DNA of 34,188 nucleotides from Euprymna scolopes (GCA_024364805.1 CM044511.1:34490571-34524758); one strand, 5' to 3'; positions 13,241 to 24,186 are shown, counted from the stretch's first letter. Numbers and translations are program-made. Notes: a model not told the origin generated them from the letters alone.

Positions 13241-14650
13241 CGCTTACTTAACCAATTTCTGAGGCATAGAATAAAATGTCTTCCTCCAAGAATCAACTTT
13301 TTCTCCCTTGCCATATTTCATTAAATGTTCGGACGTAATGTCTGTCTCATCCATAAATACATCATTGATAAAAGGGGAGATGTTTTTATTGCATAATCTT
13401 TTGTCAAGCCCCTCTTAAGCAGTGATGTCATAATATCTGCCGCAGAAGGTAATCCAAATCTCAATCCGTTCAAACAATAAATTTAACCTTTATAGTTGAT
13501 CAATTTGTACTGGCCCATCCTTTTGTCAACATGGATCTTAAGGTAAACCAACATAAATCTCATTATATGTCTTGCTAGTTCAGTTCTCCTCTACTCTCTC
13601 ATAATTTCACCACATGCATTAATTCTATCTTCGATGTGGCCCACCACATAGTTTTTGAACTCCCGGAAGTAAAACACTGACCTATTTTTCTTGTTGATGG
13701 TGTGAATAACGACGTAGTGTGACTTCCCCGCTCATTGTGTTAAAATTTATTCGTAGATCTATTGTTCAACTTCTTCCTAAAACTGCGGTTTTATCATTGT
13801 TCTTAGAGGGTTTTGTTGCATTAAAATCGGATTATCAACATAAAATATTCCAGCGGTCCATCGTCATTCTATGTTTACTTATAACAACCAAACAAGCTCA
13901 AAACTTTACATAATCAATATAACATAGCCTAGGGTTCCTTAGGTTCGACAACATTGTTGTTGGTCATATTTCTTTCCATGTTTGTCATGTACAGTTTGTC
14001 GAACTTCACTTTGGTTTAAGCAATTGTAGATCATTCCAGAGTGCATTCAACATCCAGACCCAGGATTATGACGACGTCCCCACCTAGTGTATCGAACGAA
14101 AGAACCCTGAGTTTATTGGTATTTCCCTTACTACAATATGTCCATCGGTCTCTCAGCAACACAAATCTATTTGCTTGCAATTTATTGTTCTATTGTTCTA
14201 ATATTGCTGCCATTATTCCAAGTGGCAAAATACTTGATGTAATGGATTTACTTGTACAGCTAGTATCAAAAAGTGCTCTAGCGCTCTTCCCGACACTATC
14301 TGTTTCAACAAGATATAACATACCTTTTTACAATTTAAGGGGCGACTACTGGCGCAATATCACTTATAACTCCATTTACCTGGATTGAAAAGAGATTTCT
14401 AATAGTGTGCATAATATATGTCGACTGCATCATGTATGTTTCAGTTCTTGAACATGTTTTATCCGCTGAGATGTTTGGGAGCAGAAGCATTTTCCAGTAC
14501 GTTTTCGATTCTATCACCTTACTGCCCGTTTTTTCCACTGAGTTTGTTCGCAGCGGAACTTGTTTACTAGGGTGTATGTCAGCACCCGAGCATGCTCCAA
14601 ATTTTCTCTTGCATCTATGCTTTCCATAACACTACAATTAATATAGTTTT
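13240..14650 (-). mobile_element. LTR-retroelement fossil B (protease-like and RT-like blocks)
   Basis: Read on the minus strand, a Cys/His-containing stretch near 14640-14570 is followed by a retropepsin-like block (ARALFDT near 14290; IILGLDVECTL near 14060-14030) and, further on, a reverse-transcriptase-like block near 13480-13310 (GLRFGLPSAADIMTSLL and INDVFMDETD). The order, zinc-knuckle-like then protease then RT, is that of an LTR-retroelement pol gene. The RT phrases recall animal elements with LGFGLNSAPRIM and YIDDxxVDE signatures; I cannot decide between Ty3/gypsy and BEL/Pao lineages. The fossil is clearly broken, with many breaks (of the order of ten), and probably old. No LTRs were identified, and RNase H and integrase belonging to this copy were not found. 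Confidence 0.55.
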
Positions 14651-15479
14651 ATAGAGATGCTATTAAAGTAGCCCAGTCTTGAAAGCCAGTTTTACGGTTT
14701 TGTCCAAGCTTAGTCGCGCATAGCAACTTAATAATTATAATACTCTTTGCCTGCTGTATATACGTCAACTGATCCTCTTGTCCAAATAACACATCCGAGC
14801 TAAATATATGCTTCAAAATAAGCCTTAAAACGCAATCTTGAAACCTCTCTCAATGCATTTCAATCAGTTTGAACATTTTCCCTATTTCTATATATATCCC
14901 GAAAGGATTTCTCTCAAGATTCCTCGTAAAGTTGTTTCCCATTTCCTCTGTTCGTCGAAATAGCGTGTGGTAACATAGTCAATAATTAATAGGTTTTGAC
15001 ATTGTAAGTATATATTTCGGGGGTTAATTTCGACATATTGCTGCTAGATTTTGCAATTGTGCTGTCAAAACTTGCTAATAAAAGATCCAACTTCATCCTT
15101 ATTCAGGTTATGAAAATTTGCCTTTTAATTCAAAATCGGAAGGATTTCATTATAACATTCGTTTATTAGATCACGACTTTATAAAGAGACAGCAACCATT
15201 TTTATTTTTTTTATTTTGTTTGTTTTCTCAGGGAAAATACAGGTTACATAAAAATAGATATGTTCCGATACTTTAATGTATATCGGATTAAATTGAAATT
15301 CATTATTGTGATGAGTATTATTTATTTATTTATTTATTGCAGAATATTAGCGTCATCCTTTTATAGTTTCGGCCAACTATTTCTCTGCCCTTGCTCTATG
15401 ATGGCGATTGAATTGTTTTTGTCTTGCTTAGTTTCTCTTTTGAATATTATTTGATGATGGACGAATAGTATCTATTAAT
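14651..15479. other. Unassigned DNA between two retroelement fossils
   Basis: No motif was recognised. By position it could be the 3' remainder of fossil A or the gag region of fossil B, both on the minus strand. A short T-rich run and a (TTTA)n tract (about 15325-15340) are the only simple repeats. Confidence 0.45.
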
Positions 15480-17330
15480 AACCATATTTTTACCCATAAG
15501 TGCTTCAACAAGAGTCTTTCTATTATAGCAATTTTGATCTGGGGTTGCACTGTTAATACTTAAAATTATTCTATGATCGTCTGCTTCAGATTTCAAGAGT
15601 GCTCTCTTAAATCTAACGACCAAGCATTCGTCTTTGCCATTTTATTGTGGCTTGAACGGTGAAGATTTGAGATGCTGACACTGCTTTGTTTACAGAAGTC
15701 CAAAACTTCGGCCTAGGAAAATGCAGTACCATATTCAGAACCTACGTTTTCACAAACGCTTTACCTGCTGAAAATGTCTTGTAGTTTTTTACAGTTTCAT
15801 TTGATGTAGTATGATGTATCTGACAAATCCCCTGAACACTCACTGAAAGTGTCAACCAATATTAAATAATCGTGTCCATCAATTGCTCCATCAATATCTA
15901 GGTGTTGTCATGACCATGGTTTTCTGCCCTAAGCCATACATTGAATGTTATTTTTCCCGGGTGACTTCGCAGTCAGTTGGCATTTGGCACAACTTTTTCC
16001 AAGTTTCTTTGACTGATTATTTATTTACGGCCAAGACACATAGCCACATTTAAAGATTTTGTCTCCGATTAATTCTATGATGTCCATAGTGAAATGGCTT
16101 GGGAACTCTGTTCTAGATTTTGTATGGGGCAACAACAACACGTTCTGAAAAAAGAACTGCTTCATTGATCTCGGATAAAGAGGACCTTCTCTGAAAAATG
16201 GCTGAAGTGCTGGTCAGTGCATGTTTGGGATCAACTGTGATATTAAAATGTGGAACTTTCTGTTATAATGGATATGCGGTTGTAGCCTCCTGGATCATTT
16301 TTGAAGTGAAAAATAATTCAATAACTTGAGTGTTATTTCTTCCGCCCGTCCCACCAATAATTTCCTGGGTACGGTTAACACTGTTGTCCAAACTTCCAAC
16401 TTCCAAACTTCTGTATACATAACGCACCTTCTCTCAACTCCCAACGAACTTCTGCTTATTCAACTTCAAAATGAACGTCCCTCTAAAAAAAATCAACCCT
16501 CTTTTATCTCATCTCATTTGCATATAGGGTGGTCACATTGCAGGCATATTAAGATATAAGGCAGCCATATTTGTTTCTTTCTTTTTTTCATTCATTCGAT
16601 TCCACAACCGACTTCTTGAATCATGCACACTTGCTAATTAGGTAAGTCACACGTTTCCCTACATGAAAGGTAGCGATATCATTGTGGAAAGCAGCGCATA
16701 GAAAACTTCATGTTCCACAAATATTGCAGCGATGACTTTGTCTTTCACTAGTTTAGATTACTCATCTGATTAGTCAATTTTGCTGCTTTGTTGGTATTGT
16801 ATAGACAATTCGTAATCTAAAGGCAACTTTCCCCATCTTTGTAAGCGGTTTTATGTGTAAGCTGACAATTCTTTCCTGTAAACAAAAATACTTATTAAGG
16901 GCGTATGGTCTGTCAGACGAATAAAATGCCGGCATATAGCATTTTTATTTTTTTTAATCGCGTATATAGTTGCAAATGATTCTTTCTCAATGTTGCTATA
17001 CTTTTGTTTAGTAGATGTTAATTACTTTGGTGCATGTTCAATGGCTTTTTGCATCCATATTGTTGAATTCGATCGAGCACGGAAGTAAAACGATGAAAAC
17101 CTTTTTCTTGGGATGTGCCTTTTTTATGCAATTGTTTAAGTCTATTTTCCATTAGGTCAGCTAGTATATTTGCTCTGTATATTTTACATTATTTTTCTCA
17201 GGATAGTTGCATCTCTGATCATGTGCTTTAAGAAAATTTAACTTGCTTTTTGGATATCAGATATGATTTTAGTATTTTCTTTCTATATTCCCTCTCGGTT
17301 GTTTTTAACCCAGCCTCCTTGCGATAATAA
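15480..17330 (-). mobile_element. Ty3/gypsy LTR-retroelement fossil A (RNase H and integrase)
   Basis: On the minus strand an RNase H block lies at about 17110-16780, with YSNIEKESFATIYAI (about 17000-16957) and LTDHTPLISI (16916-16888). Integrase core blocks follow: HLDIDGAIDGHDYLILVDTF (about 15905-15845), then VGSEYGTAF (about 15745-15718) with a downstream DFCK, then VEALMGK (about 15515-15495). These match the Ty3/gypsy order RT-RNase H-integrase, in which the integrase inserts the DNA copy and RNase H removes the RNA template. A trace of the RT end may extend to about 17330. The fossil is badly broken, with of the order of ten or more breaks, and looks old. No LTR, gag or protease belonging to it was seen. 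Confidence 0.8.
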
Positions 17331-17780
17331 ATTCTGCTCGGGTTGCCATTTTACATTCTAATGAAGGTGTATTAGTTAGGAAACGTAAGAACATATACAC
17401 GTTCAATATGTTGTAAATAAAATTATATAATACCGTTAATATCTTTTTGGAGCGAGCGAATTGTGGAAATATTTTGTTATATTTTTAATAAAATGGAGGC
17501 CTGTTTTTTTGTTTGTTTTTTTTTTAAGAAAAAGACGTTTATTTTCGAGCATTTAATGATTAAAGTGCTAGATTAAATTTTATGTTTTTGAGAACATTTT
17601 TCTTTAACCAAAATAAAGCACACAAAGCTATAATCCTTCACAGCGGAAGCCTATATGAAGTCCAATTTCAGTCTGTTTGTTGATGCATGCCCTCCTATCG
17701 TTTTGCCCTATGTTACATAGGTGATATTCTTAGAAATTAAAGTATGGACCAAAATAAAAAAAACATGTTTACCATACATC
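17331..17780. other. No gene recognised
   Basis: AT-rich DNA with a poly-T run near 17505-17524. Nothing coding was recognised before the CA/TA microsatellite. Confidence 0.6.
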
Positions 17781-17798
17781 AACACACACACACACACA

Positions 17799-17894
<96 letters not shown>
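17781..17894. repeat. (AC)n then (TA)n dinucleotide array
   Basis: About nine AC units (17781-17799) run into an uninterrupted AT/TA tract of roughly 93 bp (17802-17894). The tract is self-complementary and could extrude as a cruciform or cause polymerase slippage. Predicted ORFs of alternating I and Y across it are artefacts of the repeat. Confidence 0.97.
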
Positions 17895-17895
<1 letters not shown>

Positions 17896-17909
17896 GGGAC
17901 ATGTGGACT

Positions 17910-19720
17910 GGCGTTCCTCGGTTGAAGCATGACGAAAATGCCAGAAGTGTTATGGTAACGACGCTGAGGTAATAAAGGTGTATCCACCTTTAACTATGAT
18001 AGATCTAGACAAGGGATTCGAGGACAAGAGGAAGGGGATAGGCCTACCCGCTTATTGTCAGGTTGAGGAACGGTATTTACTGAGAGCGCTCGAGATAGAA
18101 TAGACAAATGTTCAGCCGAATATCCTTACTAACCTTTGATCCAGAGGATACGGGGTTTAGGGATAGGTCCCATAGATTAGTAATCTGTGTAGCCAGAACA
18201 AACATGCTAATAATGGTGAGTATGTTACTGGCAGCGGTGGTGTGGTGTATAAGAGGACGAATGAGGTCGAAAGACAGTGAGAGAAACCTCGAGGCTGTTT
18301 GCGTTGATGACAGAGGTAACTTCGGTCCAAAACCACCTGCAGCCAAAATGAAACTATCTGAAGCAAACCTAGTGCCGGACCAGCAACCAATGGAAGGAAG
18401 TACGCGTATTGGGGCTCCTCAAGTCAACGAGATGCGGATGCATTAAGAGCGACTTTGATTGTTTCTTTTATCTTTTCTCTTCTTTTCTGTTTTATTGGAA
18501 TTCTTGCAGCACACTGACCCATGAACTGTCAGGGAAAGTCCTGACCGTCAAGCTGAGAGAGAAATAGACTAGTAAAATTAAAAACAGGTATGAATTACCT
18601 CGACGAGGCTCAGTAGACAACAAACTCATGTAACTGTTATGAATTTTGATTGCAAAAAAAAACAAAAAAACTGAGTAACTTTCATAAATGTTGATGAGGA
18701 AGATTCTTTAAAGCAACTACTGTATCTTGTTGAAAAAAAGAGACGTTCATAGTGCATAAAAATTCTGAGTTACTGACTTTTCTAATTTCAGTTGAAAAAA
18801 AAACTAACCGTGTGTGGGGCGATTGAAAAAAAAACGGTGGCTTTTAATTTGTGAAATCTGAGTTCTGACTATCTTTTTATTTGAAAAGAACGAGTGACTC
18901 TCATGATTTCTTAGAGAAAAAAACTGTATTATTGTGATGAAAATAGATAGAGAAAGGGACAGTATTACTCTTCTTATCTTGGTGAAAATTAGAGTAAGGA
19001 GACTTTGCCAATTTTCGGCTTTCTTGGAATTTAGACTTTTTAAGTTTTGGAATTTTTTACATTATTGAATTAACTTTGGAACTTTTAATTCCAAGAGAGG
19101 AATTCGTCGCATGACAAACTGGTGTAGAGAAACTTCCTCCGAGGGGGAGGTTTAACTCGAGTTCGAACTATATATATGCTTCTCGTTTCTAACAGGTGCA
19201 ATAAAAATGGAAAGGAAAAGGAGAGGATGAAGCCAGCTGGTGTTGATTATTGTTTAGTGGGGAAAGTGACAATTTGATATCGGTTTGAGAACATAAAGAA
19301 TGTGGTCTCGTTTCTGAGGTCAGACGAAAGGTCACGGTGGTTAACTAACCTGTTTGTGGGAACCGAAACTGTCAGCGTTCGCAGAATCACCAGCACGCAC
19401 GCAGTCAGGAATTACCATGGAATTACGTACTGATTGGCGATCGGTCTAGAGAACAACTTACCATACTATGATACCTTGTATATCAGCGAATATCCGCGCA
19501 AAAATATGTTACTTGTACCTGAGTTTTGAGCGATTCTGATCCTAATCGAAGACTCGTCGGCACACACACCTCTTTCCACCGTTCGTAGCTAGCGCAAAAA
19601 CGGAGGGTATTTAATCTAATAAATATTCAATAGTGTGTTTTGTAAGAAATCAATAACTGGACAATTGTATAAAAGTTTATATCATATTTTGTAAATTTGA
19701 CTTGAATTTACTCGGAGAAC
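17910..19720 (+). mobile_element. Possible 3' end of an LTR retroelement (fossil C)
   Basis: This block is visibly richer in G and C than its surroundings. It holds coding-like sequence up to about 18446, including a one-pass membrane ORF, then an A-tract-rich stretch (18640-18960). A purine-rich patch near 19093-19102 is followed by TGTAGAGAAACTTCC at 19123, which could be the start of an LTR. Inside that putative LTR are a CCTCC/GGAGG hairpin (19136-19150) and a TATATATA box (19169). A membrane ORF before a polypurine tract and LTR is the layout of elements with an envelope-like third gene. No second LTR was found in the window, so the call is tentative. If right, the copy is incomplete and broken, with a few breaks. 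Confidence 0.35.
18108..18446 (+). CDS. Hypothetical one-pass membrane protein ORF, 112 codons
   Basis: I do not recognise this protein. Residues 1-32 are polar and would lie outside the membrane. Residues 33-48 (MLIMVSMLLAAVVWCI) form one hydrophobic helix, followed at once by RGRMRSK, a positive patch typical of a cytoplasmic face. The remaining 60 residues are polar and rich in K, E, P and D. The base composition is less AT-rich than in neighbouring ORFs, which argues for past selection as coding DNA. In-frame stops lie before the first Met, so upstream extension in this frame is limited. Its place just upstream of an LTR-like segment suggests the tail of an envelope-like gene, treated here as a fossil; an unrelated host exon is the alternative. 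Confidence 0.35.
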   Translation: MFSRISLLTFDPEDTGFRDRSHRLVICVARTNMLIMVSMLLAAVVWCIRGRMRSKDSERNLEAVCVDDRGNFGPKPPAAKMKLSEANLVPDQQPMEGSTRIGAPQVNEMRMH

Positions 19721-20357
19721 CGGGACCGAATATGTTAAGAAATTATTAATGTAGGAATATAACATGCACACATAAAACGCGCGTTCATATGATCTACAAC
19801 AATACTGGAACTAATAATAATGATAATAATAATAAATAAAAATAGTAATAATAGTGTTTTATGGAATAATAAGAACAAAACAAAATCTACAACAACAATA
19901 ACAACGTACCAAAAAGATGGAAAAACACTATGAGTACAATCGAAAACTAAACAATATAAAATGTAACGAAATTCAATAGAGATATTTTTAAATGTTCTGA
20001 ACAAAATAATAATATATATAAAGGAAAAAAAAACACGAATGATCTGATAGACGGAAAAGTACAATTGTTTTCGTAAAAAAAAATTGAACAGGCAAAATGC
20101 ACACAGATATGATCTAAAATATTGTCGAAGTCAATTAACAAAACTTATTCAAACAATATTGTATCTAATTTAATTTATGTTCATGTGTGTGAACTTTTTT
20201 TCTTTTTATATAACTATTTCAAGCTAGACTACGTCTAAACATTGCTGCCAACAGTTCCTGCCATCGAGTGGAGTCATTGATTTAAAGGAGGTTATTTTTA
20301 CTGCATATAAATGGACGGCTAATTAATACTAGTAAATCTCAAATAATAGCATTGATG

Positions 20358-20403
<46 letters not shown>

Positions 20404-21310
20404 TAAATCCCAATAATACAAAAAAAAACGATTTTTTAATTATAATATTAACACTAACTGAGTACTTGAGAAACCTGTAAAACTAAAAAAAAAATGTAAG
20501 ACAATGTAAATGGAAACTTACACACAAGATGTACGCTGGGCTTCTTTAAAATACTGCTGAAAAAATTAACGTCCATGCTGACATTAGACTTTATATATTG
20601 TAATTTTTGTGAGAGTTAATTTTTTGTAAAAACGTACACTAAGACGATACGGAGAAAGATATTTACCGTATTTGGAAATAGTAATCCCTAAAACAAAGAA
20701 CGCTAAATTTTTCGTACAAGTGCCATTTCATTATTCTGCTATACTAAATAAAATAAGAAAGCGTTCTAGAACTTCCAGGTCAACGCAATATTGATGAATA
20801 TAATGCATTTAATATGTGAAATACGGAGTTGATATTGTATGGCTTAGTAGTACTCTGATAAAAACAGGACCGTTTATTTAGATTTTCCTGGGAACGCTGA
20901 AATTAAAACTGGAAATTTTACTTGCTAGTATCGTTGTCGTATCACGACTATGATTGAGTGAGAGATAGGGGCAAACTATATTTTTTGAATGAGAATAAAT
21001 ATGCGTATTTAACTCGCGAAAAAGCTTTTGTATAAACAGTGAATAACGAGTGCGAAACATTTCAATAGGGATGATCTCTATGATTTTATATCGACTTTTT
21101 TATGGCGAAATGTCTTAATTATATAAAGGTTACACGATTTATTTTCATTTGTTCCCCATTATGCCCAAGCTGGAACGATTATTATTGTATTAAATTCCCA
21201 TAAGTTTGCTGTCTTTCCAAAACTGTCGGAACTGAAGCATTAGAGACATAGACAAGTAAGTCATAAGGTACTTTAACAAACGTAGAAATAGATTTTGTGA
21301 CTATATTCCA
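19721..21310. other. No gene recognised; TAA-rich DNA
   Basis: AT-rich DNA with imperfect TAA-like runs at about 19815-19855 and a clean (TAA)n array at 20359-20401. The 109-codon minus-strand frame at 19735-20064 is low-complexity (F, I, L, V) and follows from the TAA runs. Confidence 0.65.
20359..20401. repeat. (TAA)n microsatellite
   Basis: About 14 uninterrupted units. Confidence 0.95.
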
Positions 21311-21317
21311 GTACTTG

Positions 21318-21462
21318 ACCGTAAACCACTTCTAAAGACCGCTGACCGATTAGCTTGGGCAAACTTAAAGATGGGCAGAAAAAAGTTATTGATTTTTTAT
21401 TCAGCAATAAAACTAAATTGGAATGTGAGAGTAAAAATGAATCTGCAGTTTTCGGATATCAA
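21318..21462 (+). pseudogene. Tc1-type transposase fragment
   Basis: Around 21320-21375 one frame reads KPLLKTADRLAWANLKMG, and the next frame continues (about 21382-21426) with VIDFLFSNKTKLECE. Together they resemble the Tc1 segment KPLL..RLARLKFA...W..VLFSDETKIE, in which the Asp after S is the first catalytic residue; here an Asn takes its place. At least one frameshift separates the two parts. The expected downstream GGGS..VWG block is absent, so only about 50 residues survive. The match is short and by eye. It overlaps the start of the long ORF at 21355. Confidence 0.45.
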
Positions 21463-21915
21463 AAATTGCAGCGGCCTCTAAAACTTCACATATGGAAGCA
21501 ACTAAGATCCTTCCCCCTTTTGCAGTTACAACTTTTGCTAATAAGCATTTTCTCGTCCTCTACATCCAAAAGCAAAATAAATAAGCCGGTTAAATTGTTA
21601 AGACCGAATCCTAGTAGCAGTAACATTAAAACATCAAGATGTCGGGTTTGTTGTATTCAAGATAATTTTTATCCTTTTCCAGACCATGAGTTAGCAGATA
21701 AGTACATATTAAATATTTCACTCTGGTGTTCGAATATTATTTTTTCAATATTTCCTTCATTATTCGCACGCAAGATAAATGAGATCATTTTCGTTGTGTA
21801 CCATTCTTATGACAGGAAGAATAACGGCATTGTTCATTGTGTACGTATAACTCACAGGATAAATATTTTCTGCATAATAGTGGATTCTTCAAAAAATATT
21901 TTTGTTATTTTATAA
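21355..21915 (+). CDS. Hypothetical ORF, 186 codons, start inside a Tc1 fragment
   Basis: This is the longest open frame in the window. In DNA this AT-rich, stop triplets should arise about every 13 codons, so 186 open codons is more than chance comfortably explains. Residues 1 to about 35 look like part of a Tc1 transposase; I do not recognise the rest. Visible features are a serine/lysine-rich stretch (about residues 67-95), a small Cys cluster CRVCC (about 96-100), and hydrophobic stretches in the last third. The composition is rich in I, N, K, S and F, as the base composition would give. It may be transposon-derived or fortuitously open. There is no evidence of transcription. Confidence 0.25.
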   Translation: MGKLKDGQKKVIDFLFSNKTKLECESKNESAVFGYQKLQRPLKLHIWKQLRSFPLLQLQLLLISIFSSSTSKSKINKPVKLLRPNPSSSNIKTSRCRVCCIQDNFYPFPDHELADKYILNISLWCSNIIFSIFPSLFARKINEIIFVVYHSYDRKNNGIVHCVRITHRINIFCIIVDSSKNIFVIL

Positions 21916-22394
21916 ATGTAAAATACGTGATGATCAATAATTTTTACTACTGTTATATGTAATGTTAAAAGGTGTCCTTTTTGCTTTTTATTAATGTAAT
22001 TCCGATGTTTTCTTTATGTGCTATGTTCCTGAGAAAAAGATACTTATATTTCTTATGATAGAGAATCTAAAAAAAAAGAAACATTTTTCTAATATACATT
22101 TTTGTTGAGTTCTTATCCATGAATTCTATAAGCAAAGTAATGTGACAACCATAGTACTTCCGCGTGTGCGGGTAAATTTATTTTACTTCGAATTCTATTA
22201 AGGCAACACCCCCTAATGTTATCTGACGTCTGTTTTAGAAGGAAGATATGCAATAAATTTCTGTTTTGAAGATACGTACAATAGTAACGTATCGGGTGTT
22301 TAAAACTGCTTTTGGACCATCTTCTAATCTAGCATCAAATTCCAAGCATAATTATAGATTCACGTAAGTCAGTGATTATATCATACTACCAATT

Positions 22395-22457
22395 TGATTG
22401 ACCAGATACAGAATTTTATGGGTACGTTACCCATAAAATTCTTTATTTGGTCAATCA
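22395..22457. repeat. Near-perfect 63-bp hairpin
   Basis: The left arm (22395-22424) and right arm (22428-22457) are reverse complements over 30 bp with two mismatches, separated by a 3-bp spacer CGT. It lies about 20 bp before the first mariner-like block. It could be a tiny foldback element, paired ends of a deleted transposon, or a microRNA-type precursor. The very short loop makes a classical precursor less likely unless the inner stem opens. Confidence 0.9.
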
Positions 22458-22474
22458 TGTCATGTATCTTTAGA

Positions 22475-22910
22475 GACAATACATGTAACATGTGATGTCA
22501 GTGTGAGAACTGTACACGCGGTTATTCGCGATAGAGTGAAGATGCTGAAGAGTTGGGCGAATGATGTTACAAACTATTTGACTAAAATGGGCATTAAGAC
22601 AGTTCACCATCCTACCTATAATCCAGCACTTACTTGGTATTCTCTAATATAAAGGGGCATCTTAGAGGCTCTCGTCATGAGACAACTGAAAAAATGAAAA
22701 AGCTTCGACGACGGTCATTTCCATGCTCACACAAGCGAGTTTTATGGGAACCTCTAGAACGTGTTGGGTCATGTCAAGGCGTGCAATGAAGCCGGAACAG
22801 ATTATTACAAAGTGGACCACAGTTTCATGCGTGTACTATCAGTAAAAGTTCATGTACGAAATATGGCTAGAAAATTATTGAAGGCATTTCGTATTATGTA
22901 TAACTGATTA
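22475..22910 (+). pseudogene. Mariner-type transposase relic, copy 1
   Basis: On the plus strand, DVSVRTVHAVIRDRVKML (about 22497-22550) looks like a helix-turn-helix phrase. It is followed by GIKTVHHPTYNPAL (about 22590-22632), the counterpart of the mariner H-PPYSPDL motif. Further on, EAGTDYYKVDHSFMRVLSVK (about 22790-22850) is the C-terminal counterpart of the family's GGDYFEGD..F...SIKV end. The segment is much shorter than a full transposase (about 340 residues), so most of the middle has been deleted, and stops and frame changes occur. DNA alignment by eye with the minus-strand block at 32.88-33.41 kb shows the same family at both ends of the relic. Confidence 0.6.
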
Positions 22911-24180
22911 AATATAAATGATTATTTTATATCTACATACACTAATTTCATGCTTTCGAAATCTTCAGTACAGAAGGTGGCGACTGCTTTTGGCCCGAAA
23001 TGTAAGAGTATAGAGATTAGTTGAAAGTTAAAAAATATTTTCGTTCTAAAATTTTAGACCAAACAAAAATAAAATAAAATAAAACAAGCGCGACAAGTGA
23101 GAAATAAACAGTAAACTGATGTTACAATAACGAAAAAAGTATGCGAAGTGTACTCTAATAGAGATATAGATATCAAATATAACATTTTGGCCTTGTGTCT
23201 CCCAGTGGTCTTACGAAAATTGGTCTAAGAAAAAAAAGTATGCAATGAAACGCTTACAAAATGTGCTAAAACATTTCTTAATAAAAAATTCCAAGATTTA
23301 TTTTAAAACATCTGAAATAGTACGATATACTTTCAAAAGCTAGGAGCTCCTAATAAAAACAATCCGCTCAGATTGACTAGTGTGGTTTACAAAAAAACAG
23401 TTTCATGGTAACCGACCTCGTGTATGCATGATTTGAACTTTTACCCTTTTGTAGCATATGTTGACCGTGTAGGGCAAAGGCTTTAATCGGCGTGCACGAG
23501 AAACACAAATATGCCATGTAATTTTGTAGCAATAGTGCATTGACAATGAGTGTGACTATGTAGAAAACTATCTTTAAGGCACAAAAATATCTTTAAGACC
23601 CGAAAATAGGTTGATAGGAACTATAGTTGCCCTTGTAGGTTGTCAACTTTTTGACTAACACACATTCTAGGCTTTTGCATGGGTAAATAATCCTCGCATG
23701 ACAAAGAGCATATTGTACGTCCATTTAAAACTATGTTGCTATGATCAATTGCGTTTATTGCCGTCCAAACTTTATAGAAAACAACGTACACAAATAATGG
23801 ATTCGTTTCCGATTTTATAGTTTTAAATATTTTAAGTTAAAAAGTAAAAAAAAAAGTATTTATTTTTTTAACGATCCTCATATGACAGACGACCTAACCC
23901 TAACCCTAACCCATCGTTCATCCATAGCAATAGCTACATAAAGTTAGTCGTTATTATTTAGATAAAAAGATTCAAGAGTAGTACATAATAATATCGCTTC
24001 CGTCTACGTACGTCTCTATTTTTGGGAGGGGGAAGAAAGGAAAATGCTTTATTTTTGAAATAACTATGACGGAAAGAAAAATTACTATAAAGCGACCGTC
24101 AGATTTGACGAGTTACAAAATTGGAGCGAATTGTAGTAAATGTTTAATATACCAGTTGTATAAGACGACTGCTACATCAT
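22911..24180. other. No gene recognised
   Basis: AT-rich DNA without coding signatures. It contains the telomere-like repeat at 23893-23912, listed separately, and several A-rich runs. Confidence 0.6.
23893..23912 (-). repeat. Short interstitial telomere-like repeat
   Basis: Twenty bases of uninterrupted CCCTAA-type repeat (about 3.3 units), equal to TTAGGG on the minus strand, the telomere unit of molluscs and most animals. It may be a scar of telomerase-mediated break repair; chance is unlikely but not excluded. Confidence 0.85.
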
Positions 24181-24186
24181 GAAACC

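Noticed and set aside
17708-17987. Four overlapping ORFs with long Ile-Tyr repeats
   Set aside because: They are translations of the (TA)n microsatellite, which is open in several frames on both strands; not genes.
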